64,000 nucleotides of DNA from Alkalicoccus daliensis (GTDB lineage: Bacteria; Bacillota; Bacilli; Bacillales; Salisediminibacteriaceae). Under the pieces are notes generated by a model. That model saw only the letters and a list, made by a program, of their open reading frames with translations, did not search any database and was not told the DNA's origin. A program made the position numbers and the translations under genes. Of this stretch, positions 55,540 through 64,000 are shown in pieces (positions within the stretch are counted from its first letter, which is position 1; every line of letters begins with the position of its first letter). Location: the NCBI RefSeq assembly GCF_900103955.1, contig NZ_FNIL01000002.1, positions 124,001 to 188,000 on the forward strand. Direction: 5' to 3'.

Positions 55540-56220
55540 GTGACAAAGCAACTTCAACAGCACGTCACGTTAAAAGGAACGAAAGAAGGACTGCAGCTGC
55601 AGCTGGATGATCAGTGTACATTTGAAGTCCTGCTGAAGGAAGTCGAAGACAAGCTTTCAGAACAGAAAGAGCAGCTCACGTCGCCGAAGGGAGAACGTCT
55701 TCAGGTGAAAGTGGATGCAGGGTACCGCTATCTGAAAGAAGGCCAGCAGGAAGCCCTGACAGCGATGCTCCAGGACACCTTTCATATTGATGTAGCAGAA
55801 GTAAGGTCGAACGTCATCTCCAGAACACAGGCCGAAGCCGCACGAAAAGAAGATCATGTTATTCGAATGGCAAGAGTAATACGATCCGGCCAGGTGCTTG
55901 AGCTCGAAGGAGATGTACTGATCGTCGGGGATATAAATCCGGGGGCGGTAGTGAAGACAACAGGAAGCATCTTCGTACTCGGGAGTTTAAAAGGGGTGGC
56001 GCATGCCGGCTGCAACGGAAATGTCCGGGCAGTGATTTGTGCTTCTTTTATGGATCCGGCACAGCTGCGCATCGCACACATTGTCCGTCATCCACCGGAA
56101 GAAGAAGAGTGGCGTGGGATGTTTGAATCTGCTTTTGTAAATGACGAAGGCACCCTCGTGCTCGAACGCGGGCAGAAGCTTGGGTTCTTCCGGCCGGAGC
56201 TGGCAGAGGATGATGACTAG
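55540..56220 (+). CDS. minC: Septum-site-determining protein MinC
   Basis: Inhibits FtsZ polymerisation away from midcell; it is brought to the membrane by MinD. The N-terminal FtsZ-interacting domain (about 1-100) is variable, and the C-terminal beta-helix domain carries the signature VIRSGQVLELEGDVLIVGDI, GGAVVKTTGSIFVLGSLKG-like repeat (PGAVVKTTGSIFVLGSLKGV) and HAGCNGNVRAVICASFM. Length is 226. The start is GTG 55540, eight bases after CGGAGGTAG. minD follows after 63 bases. Confidence 0.95.
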   Translation: MTKQLQQHVTLKGTKEGLQLQLDDQCTFEVLLKEVEDKLSEQKEQLTSPKGERLQVKVDAGYRYLKEGQQEALTAMLQDTFHIDVAEVRSNVISRTQAEAARKEDHVIRMARVIRSGQVLELEGDVLIVGDINPGAVVKTTGSIFVLGSLKGVAHAGCNGNVRAVICASFMDPAQLRIAHIVRHPPEEEEWRGMFESAFVNDEGTLVLERGQKLGFFRPELAEDDD

Positions 56221-56283
56221 TTTTTCTGATCGTTTATGATAAAATGGAACGTAGAATAGGTTTGTCTGAAAGGGGAGAATGTT

Positions 56284-57084
56284 GTGGGAGAAGCCATTGT
56301 AGTCACATCAGGGAAAGGCGGCGTCGGAAAAACAACGACGACAGCGAATTTAGGTACCGCACTCGCGCTGAATGGACATAAAGTATGTCTCGTTGATACC
56401 GATATCGGACTCCGGAATTTAGACGTAGTAATGGGGCTGGAAAACCGGATTATCTACGATCTTGTTGATGTGGCGGAAGGTAACTGCCGACTGCAGCAGG
56501 CACTCATCAAGGATAAGCGGTTCGAATCGCTGTACCTCCTGCCCGCGGCGCAGACAAAAGATAAAGACGCCGTTGCTCCGGAACAGATTAAAGAATTGAT
56601 CACCGAACTGAAAGAATCCTTCGATTACATATTGATCGACTGTCCGGCAGGAATTGAACAGGGATATAAAAATGCGGTGGCAGGAGCTGACCGGGCGATT
56701 GTCGTGACAACTCCTGAAATTTCCTCCGTACGTGATGCGGACCGTATTATCGGTCTGCTGGAGAAGGAAACCCATGTGCAGACGCCGGCGCTCGTTATTA
56801 ACCGTATTCGTAATCATATGATGAAATCCGGAGAATCCATGGACGTAGACGAAATTGTCTCGATCCTTGCCGTGGATCTTCTGGGAATCGTTGTAGATGA
56901 TGATTCAGTTATTAAATCCTCCAACTCCGGAGAACCGGTGGCACTCAGCCCGAAAAGTAAAGCTTCTATTGCCTACCGCAATATCGGCCGCAGACTGACG
57001 GGCGAAAATGTTCCTTTAATGAATTTAGAAGAAGATACCAGCGTGCTGACGCGAGTAAAAAAGTTTCTCGGTATGCGCAGCTGA
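56284..57084 (+). CDS. minD: Septum-site-determining ATPase MinD
   Basis: A membrane-associated Walker-type ATPase that recruits MinC and so blocks division at the poles. The deviant Walker A is SGKGGVGKTTTTANLGTALA; further motifs are VDTDIGLRNLDVVMGLENRI, IDCPAGIEQGYKNA and the C-terminal amphipathic helix TRVKKFLGMRS. Length is 266. The start is GTG 56284 after AAAGGGGAGAATGTT. In B. subtilis spoIVFA and spoIVFB follow; here a terminator and a sugar-transport operon follow instead. Confidence 0.97.
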   Translation: MGEAIVVTSGKGGVGKTTTTANLGTALALNGHKVCLVDTDIGLRNLDVVMGLENRIIYDLVDVAEGNCRLQQALIKDKRFESLYLLPAAQTKDKDAVAPEQIKELITELKESFDYILIDCPAGIEQGYKNAVAGADRAIVVTTPEISSVRDADRIIGLLEKETHVQTPALVINRIRNHMMKSGESMDVDEIVSILAVDLLGIVVDDDSVIKSSNSGEPVALSPKSKASIAYRNIGRRLTGENVPLMNLEEDTSVLTRVKKFLGMRS

Positions 57085-57088
57085 TATG

Positions 57089-57121
57089 AAGAACCCCTGC
57101 AGACGGCAGGGGTTCTTTTTT
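57089..57121 (+). terminator. Terminator of mreBCD-minCD
   Basis: AAGAACCCCTGC pairs perfectly with GCAGGGGTTCTT around a five-base loop, followed by TTTTTT. Beyond it, 57122-57563 is AT-rich and holds no gene. Confidence 0.9.
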
Positions 57122-57563
57122 TAGCAGAGTTAGAAAATAATATAAAGCCAGCGGGTGCAAAAGGAGCCACATAAAGAAGTAAATGAACTTCTCTCCATAA
57201 AGAAGAAAAGGACTAAATCATGGAACTACCCGTTTTTGTGTCTTTTAAAATCACAATATCAGCACGAGTAACTTCAAAAGTTGTATGGTTTCTGTAAAGT
57301 TCAATATATTTCCCGGCAAAATTCAAGAAAAAATCTTCTTTAGTTACGAAAGAATTATTATAAAAAAATCCGCATTATTATTCTTTTGTAATTCGAAAGA
57401 AGGTGCTGAAAAATACATCTGGAATTCTAATGAAAGTGCTATTTTTAACTAACTAAAGTGGAATTAAGCAGTATATTTTAAAAATATTTTAACTGTAAAA
57501 CGTTGGGGCTCTAAGAGGAAATTGAATATGCGAAAAAAAGTAACGAATTTTTAAAAAATTTAC

Positions 57564-57592
57564 TTGAAATCGTTTTCATATGAGAATATACT
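57564..57592 (+). promoter_or_regulatory. Promoter of the sugar ABC operon
   Basis: TTGAAA at 57564-57569, a 17-base spacer and TATACT at 57587-57592. The -35 box and spacer overlap operator O1; O2 covers the start of the transcript. Confidence 0.75.
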
Positions 57593-57702
57593 AGGTCTAT
57601 GAAAACGGTATCAGTTGCCCATACAAGTGAAGGATGATGATTATACAGCGAAGTTTGTGTAAGCACATCTCTCTTTTTTACAGGTATCTGAAATCGTTAT
57701 CA
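57565..57702 (+). promoter_or_regulatory. Three LacI-family/CRE-type operators
   Basis: O1 TGAAATCGTTTTCA (57565-57578), O2 TGAAAACGGTATCA (57600-57613) and O3 TGAAATCGTTATCA (57689-57702) all fit a LacI/CcpA-type consensus TGaAAnCGnTnnCA. O1 overlaps the -35 region, O2 lies a few bases after the -10 box and O3 lies in the leader, 34 bases before the start codon. The LacI-type regulator encoded in the operon, or CcpA, is the likely ligand. Confidence 0.7.
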
Positions 57703-57735
57703 CACATTTCAATTCTTTTAAGGGGGATTTACAAA

Positions 57736-59163
57736 ATGCAGATTAAAAAGAAAGTGTTGACGAGCGTATTGGCTTTTTCAATGGTAGGTGTACTGGCAGC
57801 GTGCGGAGATAACGGTGATACCGACAATAATGGAACTGATACAAACGCCGGCGGCAATGAAAATGTGAATACAGAGAATGATGGTGCTGATAACGCAGAC
57901 CCGGAAGCAGAGAATACTGGGGATGACGAAGAAAATATGAATGACGATGCGGAAGCTGAAAATGACGGGGAAGCAGCGGGGGACGGAGAAGAAGTTACGC
58001 TGACTTACGCGAGAGGCCAGGATGCTACAGGTGCTACAGATGTACTCGTGGAAGCATTTATGGAAGAAAATCCGAACATTACAGTGGAATTCCGGGAAAT
58101 GCCATCAGATACCGGGCAGTCGCATGACCAGTATGTGACAGAGTTCAGCGCAGGAGATACGACAATTGACGTTTTTGATGCAGACGTCATCTGGCCGGCA
58201 GAATTTGCGCAGGCAGGCTATGTACTTGAACTGGATCGTTTTATTGAGCGGGACGGCATCGATATGGAGGATTACTTTGAAGGGACAGTGGAATCAGGTA
58301 CGTTTGACGGCCGTATGTGGGCGATGCCTAAGTTTACCGATGCAGGATTGCTTTACTATCGTTCTGATATCGTTGATGAAGCACCGGCAACATGGGATGA
58401 ACTGATTGAGATGTCCCAGGAATACCAGGGAGAAGAAGGAACAGATTTCGGGTATTTAATGCAGGCGAACCAATATGAAGGATTAGTAGTTAATGCGATT
58501 GAATTCTTTGGGGCATATGGGGCACAGGTAATTGACGAAGATCAAAATGTTACCATCAATTCTCCTGAAGCTGTAACAGCGCTTGAAAAAATGATGGAAA
58601 TTGCGCAGTCCGACTTTGTTCCGGGTGACATTCTTAACTTCGATGAGCCGGCTACACATACTGCTTTCCTTGAAGGACAGGCTGTGTTTGCCCGCAACTG
58701 GCCATACATGCAGGCGATGACGGAAGATGAGGACGTTTCTCAGGTGCAGGGCAATGTTGACTTTGCGCTTCTGCCAGCGGGCGATGATGGCAGTGCGGCT
58801 GGTCTTGGCGGCTGGATGTCAATGATTAACCGAAACTCTGAACACCCGGAAGAAGCCTGGGAACTGCTGAAATTTATGACAGGTCCGGAAGGGCAGAAAA
58901 TCACTGCGATCGAAGGTGGATCTGCACCGACACTGCGTGAACTGTATGAAGATGAAGAAGTGCAGAATGCTGCTCCGTTATTTGCAAATGATGAATTTGT
59001 AGAAACGCTGGAAAATGCAGTACCGCGTCCAATTACACCAATTTATCCACAGATTTCCGATATTATGCAGATTGAGCTTTCCCGAGCACTTTCCGGTGAT
59101 ATTTCTGCAGAGGAAGCAATTGAAAACATGGAAGAAAATATTGAATCAGCATTAGCTGAATAA
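57736..59163 (+). CDS. Sugar ABC transporter substrate-binding lipoprotein, disaccharide type
   Basis: A 475-residue lipoprotein of the family-1 (MalE-like) solute-binding proteins. The signal peptide ends in LAAC (Cys22). A 65-residue linker made of Asn, Asp, Glu, Gly and Ala precedes the binding domain. That domain shows LTYARGQDATGATDVLVEAF, TTIDVFDADVIWPAEFAQAG, LLYYRSDIVDEAPATWDELI and GGWMSMINRNSEHPEEAWEL. The DVIWPAEFAQAGYVLEL region resembles trehalose/maltose-type binders, but the ligand is not proved. The start is ATG 57736 after TAAGGGGGA; an in-frame upstream ATG would destroy the signal peptide. It is first in an operon with its regulator and two permeases. Confidence 0.88.
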   Translation: MQIKKKVLTSVLAFSMVGVLAACGDNGDTDNNGTDTNAGGNENVNTENDGADNADPEAENTGDDEENMNDDAEAENDGEAAGDGEEVTLTYARGQDATGATDVLVEAFMEENPNITVEFREMPSDTGQSHDQYVTEFSAGDTTIDVFDADVIWPAEFAQAGYVLELDRFIERDGIDMEDYFEGTVESGTFDGRMWAMPKFTDAGLLYYRSDIVDEAPATWDELIEMSQEYQGEEGTDFGYLMQANQYEGLVVNAIEFFGAYGAQVIDEDQNVTINSPEAVTALEKMMEIAQSDFVPGDILNFDEPATHTAFLEGQAVFARNWPYMQAMTEDEDVSQVQGNVDFALLPAGDDGSAAGLGGWMSMINRNSEHPEEAWELLKFMTGPEGQKITAIEGGSAPTLRELYEDEEVQNAAPLFANDEFVETLENAVPRPITPIYPQISDIMQIELSRALSGDISAEEAIENMEENIESALAE

Positions 59164-59172
59164 AAGAATTAT

Positions 59173-59208
59173 GAGGGAGTGGACACTCTGTTCACTCCCT
59201 CTTTCTTT
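59173..59208 (+). terminator. Hairpin between binding-protein and regulator genes
   Basis: AGGGAGTG pairs with CACTCCCT around an 11-base loop and is followed by CTTTCTTT. It may attenuate transcription so that the binding protein is made in excess over the downstream products. Confidence 0.6.
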
Positions 59209-59247
59209 AAAAGTCCAGCGGTGCAGTGAAAGGCAGGTGAGATTAAT

Positions 59248-60237
59248 TTGGCAACGATAAAAGAAGTAGCTGCAAAAACAGGTTTGTCCCCGACTACTGT
59301 TTCCCGTGTTATTAATAACCACCCATACGTCGATGCGAACAAAAGACAAATTGTGCTGGAAGCAATGGAAGAGCTGGGGTATGTTCCAAACTCTTCTGCC
59401 AGAAGACTGCGGGGGCAGCGGACCGATACAATTGCTGTCATCATTTCACGTATCGTCAATCCTTTCTTCAGTCATCTGATCGATGCAATGGAACATGTTG
59501 CGGCAAAGGAAGGATATCAGTTAATTCTTTGTGATTCGCGGCTCGATAAAAAAAGAGAGCTGCAGCAGCTGGATCTGCTGAAAACGAAGCAGGTAGATGG
59601 AATAATACTCGCCTCCCTGCAGAATAAATGGTCGGTGATCGAGCCGTTTACGAAGTTTGGTCCGATCATTTGCTGCAATGAATATGATTCAAATGCAAAG
59701 CTGCCTATGGTTATCTGTGACCAGGAGCATGGAGGGTATCTCGGTACACGCCATTTAATTGAACAGGGACATAAAAGAATTGCTTATGCCGGAGGAACGG
59801 ACAGAATTGAACTGACAAGAGACCGTTACCGGGGATTTGAAAGAGCGATGAAAGAGGCGGACCTTGCAATTGACAGGGCACTGCTGTTTCCAAGCTTTTA
59901 CGGGATTGAAGATGGGAAAAACATTTTCCAGCAGATTATTTCCATGAAACAGCCTCCCACAGCTATCTTTGCCGGGGGGGACGAGGTAGCTGCAGGTATC
60001 ATCCGGGAAGCAAAACAGTTTCAGTACAGAGTACCGGAGGATCTGGCGGTTTTAGGATTCGATAATCAGCCATTAGCCGAATTAATCGATCCTGGGATTA
60101 CAACAATTGATCAGCCCATTAAGCAGATGGGCACAAGAGCAGTAGAGCTGATGGTGGAGATGATTAAAGAGAATCATGAAGTGACTTACTCGAAGGAAAC
60201 GCTGCCGCTGCAGCTGATCAAAAGAGAATCAACCTAA
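59248..60237 (+). CDS. LacI-family transcriptional regulator of the sugar operon
   Basis: A 329-residue repressor-type regulator. The N-terminal helix-turn-helix ATIKEVAAKTGLSPTTVSRV and the hinge helix PNSSARRLRGQRTDT are followed by a periplasmic-binding-protein-like sugar domain (IAVIISRIVNPFFSHLIDAM; IFAGGDEVAAGIIREAKQFQ; PEDLAVLGFDNQPLAELIDP). The start is TTG 59248, eight bases after AGGTGA; no ATG fits. The gene lies between the binding protein and the permeases of the operon it most likely controls through the three operators. The inducer is probably the transported sugar or a derivative. Confidence 0.92.
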   Translation: MATIKEVAAKTGLSPTTVSRVINNHPYVDANKRQIVLEAMEELGYVPNSSARRLRGQRTDTIAVIISRIVNPFFSHLIDAMEHVAAKEGYQLILCDSRLDKKRELQQLDLLKTKQVDGIILASLQNKWSVIEPFTKFGPIICCNEYDSNAKLPMVICDQEHGGYLGTRHLIEQGHKRIAYAGGTDRIELTRDRYRGFERAMKEADLAIDRALLFPSFYGIEDGKNIFQQIISMKQPPTAIFAGGDEVAAGIIREAKQFQYRVPEDLAVLGFDNQPLAELIDPGITTIDQPIKQMGTRAVELMVEMIKENHEVTYSKETLPLQLIKREST

Positions 60238-60295
60238 TTTCCATCTACAAATGTAAAGTATGGTAATACAGGCATCATGTAAAGGAGGATAAAAG

Positions 60296-61630
60296 ATGGG
60301 GGATAAGAAAAAACGCTTTCAGCTTAATGAATCACAATTAGGCTATGTGATGGTAATGCCGGCGCTTATCTTAATTTTTGCAATAACTCTCTGGCCGGTA
60401 GGGCAGTCATTCTGGAACAGTATGTTTGATTATCGCCTGAACGATCCTACACGTAATCAGACGACCCTCAGTTATACAATTGACCTTGAACGTTATGCTG
60501 ATAATTATTTTTATTATGAGCGTGACATTGAAACGTTAATTGATTCCGTGGAAGGGACGGAAATGGAGCCGACTGTACGTGAGATTGAGGCGACAATTGA
60601 GGAGTTTCATGAACAAATTGTCACTTCTGATAACCTGGCGGAACAATATGCAGTCGTTGATGAAATGGTAATGAATTTTCAGCCGGTAAATGATGATGAT
60701 TTAAAATATGGCTCGATCAGTAATGAGTTTTCTGAGAATTATATTGATGCAATTGAGGCAGCCGATGCAGAGCTGACAAACTACTTTGAGCAGACAGAAG
60801 ATGAAGAACTTGCTACTGCGATTGCTGATGCAAATGCCCAGCTCGGACAGCTGGACCGGAGTTTGATCAGGCCGAACTTTATCGGGCTTGCCAACTATGG
60901 TAAATACTTAACAGAAGCAAGAACATGGTCCGCCATGTGGAATACGGTTTTCTTTACCGTGGTTTCGGTATTTTTCGAACTTGTCATAGGTCTCGCGGTC
61001 GCGCTTGTCATCAACCGGGCATTTATCGGGCGAGGGGCAGTGCGCGCTGCGGTGCTTATTCCCTGGGCGATTCCTACTGCAGTAAGTGCAATGATGTGGA
61101 GTTATTTATACGATGGACAGTCTGGAATCGTGGCTCATTATTTCGAACAGCTTGGATTTATTTCAGATGCTTCCGTACTATTAAGTACAGGATCTGGAGC
61201 AATGTTTTCGATTATTTTAGCAGATGTCTGGAAAACTATGCCTTATATGGCGCTTCTTCTGCTCGCAGGGCTGCAGACAATATCAGAATCACTGTATGAA
61301 GCAGCAGAAGTAGACGGCGCCGGTAAGTTTCAGCAGTTTTTATATATTACGCTTCCCATGCTGAAATCAGCCATTCTTGTCGCACTTCTTTTCCGTACGC
61401 TGGATGCATTCCGGGTATTTGACTTAATTTACGTATTAACCGGCGGTGGGCCGGCAAACAGCACAGAATCTGTTTCTGTTTATGCCTACCAGGTGCTTTT
61501 TGCACAGCAGAATTTTGGAGAAGGCTCCGTACTGTCTGTGATTATGTTCCTTTCCGTCGCGTTGATCAGCATTATCTTTATTAAATTAATCGGGTCAGAT
61601 CTTTTTGAAGACAAAAAAGGAAGCAAATAA
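60296..61630 (+). CDS. Sugar ABC transporter permease (MalF-like) with large inserted domain
   Basis: A 444-residue inner-membrane permease. The first helix (YVMVMPALILIFAITLWPVG, about 17-37) is followed by an acidic, helical insertion at about 52-190, then FIGLANYGKYL and the normal five-helix permease core. The EAA loop that contacts the ATPase is EAAEVDGAGKFQQFLYITLP. Typical homologues in Gram-positive bacteria have about 290-320 residues, so about 130 are extra; E. coli MalF also has a large loop, but later in the sequence (after its third helix). ATG 60296 follows AAAGGAGG. The companion permease follows after 16 bases. No ATPase gene is present, so a shared MsmX-type ATPase is likely. 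Confidence 0.88.
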   Translation: MGDKKKRFQLNESQLGYVMVMPALILIFAITLWPVGQSFWNSMFDYRLNDPTRNQTTLSYTIDLERYADNYFYYERDIETLIDSVEGTEMEPTVREIEATIEEFHEQIVTSDNLAEQYAVVDEMVMNFQPVNDDDLKYGSISNEFSENYIDAIEAADAELTNYFEQTEDEELATAIADANAQLGQLDRSLIRPNFIGLANYGKYLTEARTWSAMWNTVFFTVVSVFFELVIGLAVALVINRAFIGRGAVRAAVLIPWAIPTAVSAMMWSYLYDGQSGIVAHYFEQLGFISDASVLLSTGSGAMFSIILADVWKTMPYMALLLLAGLQTISESLYEAAEVDGAGKFQQFLYITLPMLKSAILVALLFRTLDAFRVFDLIYVLTGGGPANSTESVSVYAYQVLFAQQNFGEGSVLSVIMFLSVALISIIFIKLIGSDLFEDKKGSK

Positions 61631-61646
61631 AAAGGAGGCAGCTGAT

Positions 61647-62468
61647 ATGAGAAAAAAAGCAGGAATCTGGTTTTATATTTTTCTAAGCATTTTTATCTTC
61701 GTCACGATGTTTCCCTTCCTTTGGGTCTTCCTGACGTCGATTAAACCACCGGCAGAAATTTTTAATAACTTTAACTGGTTCACTACCAACCCGACAGGTC
61801 AGTCTTATTTAAACGCAATCCAGACGAGGCCGCTGTTTCTTTATATGTGGAACAGTATTGCCGTCTCCACTTTAACTACTGTGCTTGCGATTTCGGTGGC
61901 ATCTCTTGCAGCATATGCTGTAACCAGGCTGCCGATTAAATTCAAAGGGACGATTCTTGGCATTGTGCTCGCTGCTGCCATGTTCCCGCAGATTGCAATT
62001 ATTTCGCCGATCTTCAATCTGATCTCTGGACTTGGTCTGCGTAACAGCTATATGGGGCTGGTTATTCCTTATATTACAATCAGTCTTCCGCTTGCAATCT
62101 GGATTCTGGCTACTTTCTTTAAGAAAATACCTTATGAGCTGGAGGAGTCTGCGAAACTGGACGGAGCAACGCCGTTTCAGACGTTCCGAAAAATTATTTT
62201 TCCGCTGGCTGCACCAGGTGTTTTTACGACCGCAATTCTCGTATTTATCGCTGCGTGGAATGAATTTTTGTTCGCGCTGACGATTAACTCTGATGATAAC
62301 TGGCGCACGGTGCCGGTCGGACTTTCCCTTTACCAGTCGCAGTACACCATTCCCTGGGGGGATATAACTGCAGCGACGGTACTCGTGACAATACCGATTG
62401 TGATTATCGTGTTAATTTTCCAGCGTCGTATTGTAGCTGGACTAACATCAGGTTCCGTAAAAGAATAA
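61647..62468 (+). CDS. Sugar ABC transporter permease (MalG-like)
   Basis: A 273-residue permease with six membrane helices. Recognisable are MFPFLWVFLTSIKPPAEIF, LAAYAVTRLPIKFKG, the EAA loop ELEESAKLDGATPFQTFRKI followed by IFPLAAPGV, and the terminal FQRRIVAGLTSGSVK-type sequence usual for MalG homologues. The start is ATG 61647 after AAAGGAGGC; an in-frame ATG 42 bases upstream lies inside the preceding gene and is rejected. It ends the operon. Confidence 0.93.
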   Translation: MRKKAGIWFYIFLSIFIFVTMFPFLWVFLTSIKPPAEIFNNFNWFTTNPTGQSYLNAIQTRPLFLYMWNSIAVSTLTTVLAISVASLAAYAVTRLPIKFKGTILGIVLAAAMFPQIAIISPIFNLISGLGLRNSYMGLVIPYITISLPLAIWILATFFKKIPYELEESAKLDGATPFQTFRKIIFPLAAPGVFTTAILVFIAAWNEFLFALTINSDDNWRTVPVGLSLYQSQYTIPWGDITAATVLVTIPIVIIVLIFQRRIVAGLTSGSVKE

Positions 62469-62482
62469 CAGTTATAGAGGAA

Positions 62483-62517
62483 GAGCGTCTGTGTAAACAG
62501 CAGGCGTTCTTTTTTTT
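62483..62517 (+). terminator. Terminator of the sugar ABC operon
   Basis: AGCGTCTG pairs with CAGGCGTT (two G-T pairs) around a nine-base loop, followed by CTTTTTTTT. Confidence 0.8.
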
Positions 62518-62665
62518 ATGAAAAATTCGTATCATTTTCCCTCTCCAAGCTCAGGAAAACTGCCGTTTCTTTTCATTTGAAGGCTGGAAAGATATAATAA
62601 GTACAGTTTACCGGAGACTGCGCGGAGATTTGCGGAGCAGTGCCGGGGAAAGGACGTTGTTGCTA

Positions 62666-64000
62666 ATGAATCGACAGGTAGTAATTGAAAAGATACGGGA
62701 AGGCCACCGCGGCGCAGTACTTGAAAATGAAAAAGTACAGGAATGGATGCTGGATGATCCTGGGGCCCCACTGCAGGATGGGATGATCCTCAGCGGAAAA
62801 GTAAGCAATGTGATCGGCAATATGGAAGCAGCTTTTATTGATATCGGAGCGGCAAAGCATGGATATTTACATAAGAAAGAACATCCCGCGCACCAGCAGT
62901 GGAAAATCTCGCAGGAGGGCAGGGAACCGAATATAAGTTCACTGCTCCAGCCTGGGGATAAGGTGCTTGTGCAGGTGAAAAAAGAAGCTGCCGGTACAAA
63001 AGGCGCTACGCTTACGATGCTGCTTAATTTCCCGGGGAATTATGTGGTGTTTATGCCTTACGGCGGCTATGCTGCAATTTCCAAAAAACTCGATGATGAG
63101 AAGCGTTCGGAGTTGCGGACGGCAGCGAAAACCTGGCTCCGCGGAGATGAAGGTCTGATTGTTAGGACGAATGCTGGAGAGCAGCCGGCAGAGGTGCTGG
63201 AAAAAGAATTCTACGCATTGAAAGAAGATTTTGAAGCACTTGCGGAGCAGGGACCGGGGGCACCGGGCACGATTCATCTGGATCAGTCGTCTGTCGTGTC
63301 GCGCACAGAAAGAGATTTTTTAACAGATGGAGAAACGGAAATTTTAACAAATGATGCTTCACTAGTGGCAAGGTGGAAGCGGCAGCATCCGGAAACAGCT
63401 TCCCGGATTCACTGGAGATCAGAAGTGAGCCTGTTTATCACGATGGGACTGGACCGGGAACTCGAAAAAGCACTCCGCCCATTTGCCTGGATGAAAAACG
63501 GGGCCTCGCTGATGATAGAGCAGACAGAGGCAATGACAATTATCGATGTGAATTCTGCAAAGTATACCGGTAAAGGAGCAGGAGAGCTCAGTGGCACAGC
63601 AAAAGAAGTAAATCTGGCTGCGGCGCTGGAAATCGCAAGACAGCTCCGTCTTCGGAACATTGGCGGCATTATCATTATTGATTTTATCGACATGAAAACA
63701 GACGAGGAAAGAGAAGAAGTGCTGAGCGCCCTAAAGCGGGCTGTCAAACTGGACAGGACGATTACGAATGTGATCGGGTTTACCGGGCTCGGGTATGTGG
63801 AGATGACGAGAAAGCAGTCCCGCCGCACGCTGGAATATATGCTGACAGATACTTGTGACACATGCGGGGGTGCGGGCAGAATCGTAAGAAATTCCGCGTT
63901 GGGTGAAGATCTGCACCGGACGCTCCTCGCACTCGACAGCGTGGAAGCCGCACTTATCGACGTTTCCCCGCGGTTCTACCGCTGGCTTTTGAGGGAAGGA
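62666..64000 (+). CDS. rng: Ribonuclease E/G family protein, N-terminal 445 residues
   Basis: An endoribonuclease of the RNase G/E family that acts in rRNA processing and mRNA decay. The frame is open from ATG 62666 to the window edge. Motifs: the S1-like domain (ILSGKVSNVIGNMEAAFIDI, HGYLHKKEHP), the RNase H-like and DNase I-like core (IEQTEAMTIIDVNSAKYTGK; LRNIGGIIIIDFIDMKTDEE with the catalytic Asp residues; GFTGLGYVEMTRKQSRRTLE) and the zinc-link CDTCGGAGR. TTG codons at 62657 and 62660 are alternative starts close to AAAGGA. A TATAAT at 62593-62598 may be part of its promoter. In related Bacillaceae rng precedes rplU; B. subtilis has no rng. Confidence 0.93.
   Translation, partial: MNRQVVIEKIREGHRGAVLENEKVQEWMLDDPGAPLQDGMILSGKVSNVIGNMEAAFIDIGAAKHGYLHKKEHPAHQQWKISQEGREPNISSLLQPGDKVLVQVKKEAAGTKGATLTMLLNFPGNYVVFMPYGGYAAISKKLDDEKRSELRTAAKTWLRGDEGLIVRTNAGEQPAEVLEKEFYALKEDFEALAEQGPGAPGTIHLDQSSVVSRTERDFLTDGETEILTNDASLVARWKRQHPETASRIHWRSEVSLFITMGLDRELEKALRPFAWMKNGASLMIEQTEAMTIIDVNSAKYTGKGAGELSGTAKEVNLAAALEIARQLRLRNIGGIIIIDFIDMKTDEEREEVLSALKRAVKLDRTITNVIGFTGLGYVEMTRKQSRRTLEYMLTDTCDTCGGAGRIVRNSALGEDLHRTLLALDSVEAALIDVSPRFYRWLLREG

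Overview
The window (64 kb, moderate GC, strong Shine-Dalgarno sites, sigma-A-type promoters, a T-box leader, tRNA with encoded CCA) is chromosome of a Bacillaceae member. The backbone follows the Bacillus subtilis racE-rph-ysnAB / ysoA-tig-clpX-lonA-ysxC-hemAXCDBL-valS-folC-comC-maf-radC-mreBCD-minCD block in order. Many exported proteins have very acidic, Asn/Asp/Glu/Gly-rich linkers or tails (solute-binding lipoprotein, PilN, PilO, VanW-like protein, small lipoprotein), which suggests a salt-loving, possibly alkaliphilic, relative such as the Alkalicoccus/Salisediminibacterium group. That genus-level guess is inference only.

Layout. 1-5.3 kb: end of ptsI, a MarR regulator, glutamate racemase, RNase PH, the ITP/XTP pyrophosphatase, a YfcE-type phosphodiesterase and tRNA-Arg(UCU). 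5.3-6.4 kb: repeat debris and a tiny acidic lipoprotein. 6.4-14.4 kb: protein quality control (TPR protein, trigger factor, ClpX, LonA), the GTPase EngB and an orphan amino-acid ABC ATPase. 14.6-16.4 kb: an RsbR-like STAS protein and a small membrane protein on the minus strand. 16.7-22.9 kb: the complete hemAXCDBL operon for tetrapyrrole synthesis from glutamyl-tRNA. 23-26.7 kb: a membrane protein, an anti-sigma/divergent ECF-sigma-like pair, a membrane protein and a Nudix hydrolase. 26.8-30.7 kb: T-box-controlled valS and a D-amino-acid aminotransferase. 31-35.2 kb: orphan modA and a liaIHFSR envelope-stress operon. 35.2-37.4 kb: a MITE-like repeat and two overlapping RimK-type ATP-grasp ligases. 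37.4-51.3 kb: folC and a type IV pilus locus (acidic membrane protein, VanW-like protein with a 17-unit PGY tail, pilB, pilT, pilC, prepilin, pilD, pilM, pilN, pilO), interrupted by three copies of a structured intergenic repeat. 51.4-57.1 kb: maf, radC, mreBCD, minCD (cell shape and division-site placement). 57.1-62.5 kb: a LacI-controlled disaccharide-type ABC uptake operon. 62.7-64 kb: start of the RNase E/G gene, cut by the window edge.

How it fits together. Housekeeping genes keep their ancestral order, but every sporulation gene that B. subtilis carries inside this block (gerM, lonB, spoVID/ysxE, spoIIB, spoIVFA/spoIVFB) is absent from its expected gap. This suggests an asporogenous lineage or relocation of those genes. 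The gaps are closed or filled with repeats and accessory genes: envelope-stress sensing, type IV pili, sugar uptake and the ATP-grasp pair. The least explained items are the PGY-repeat VanW protein upstream of pilB, the ATP-grasp pair, the very divergent sigma-like gene, a sugar permease with a large inserted domain, and three families of intergenic repeats, one showing a covarying hairpin and one a 20-bp-phased GAGTAAA motif.
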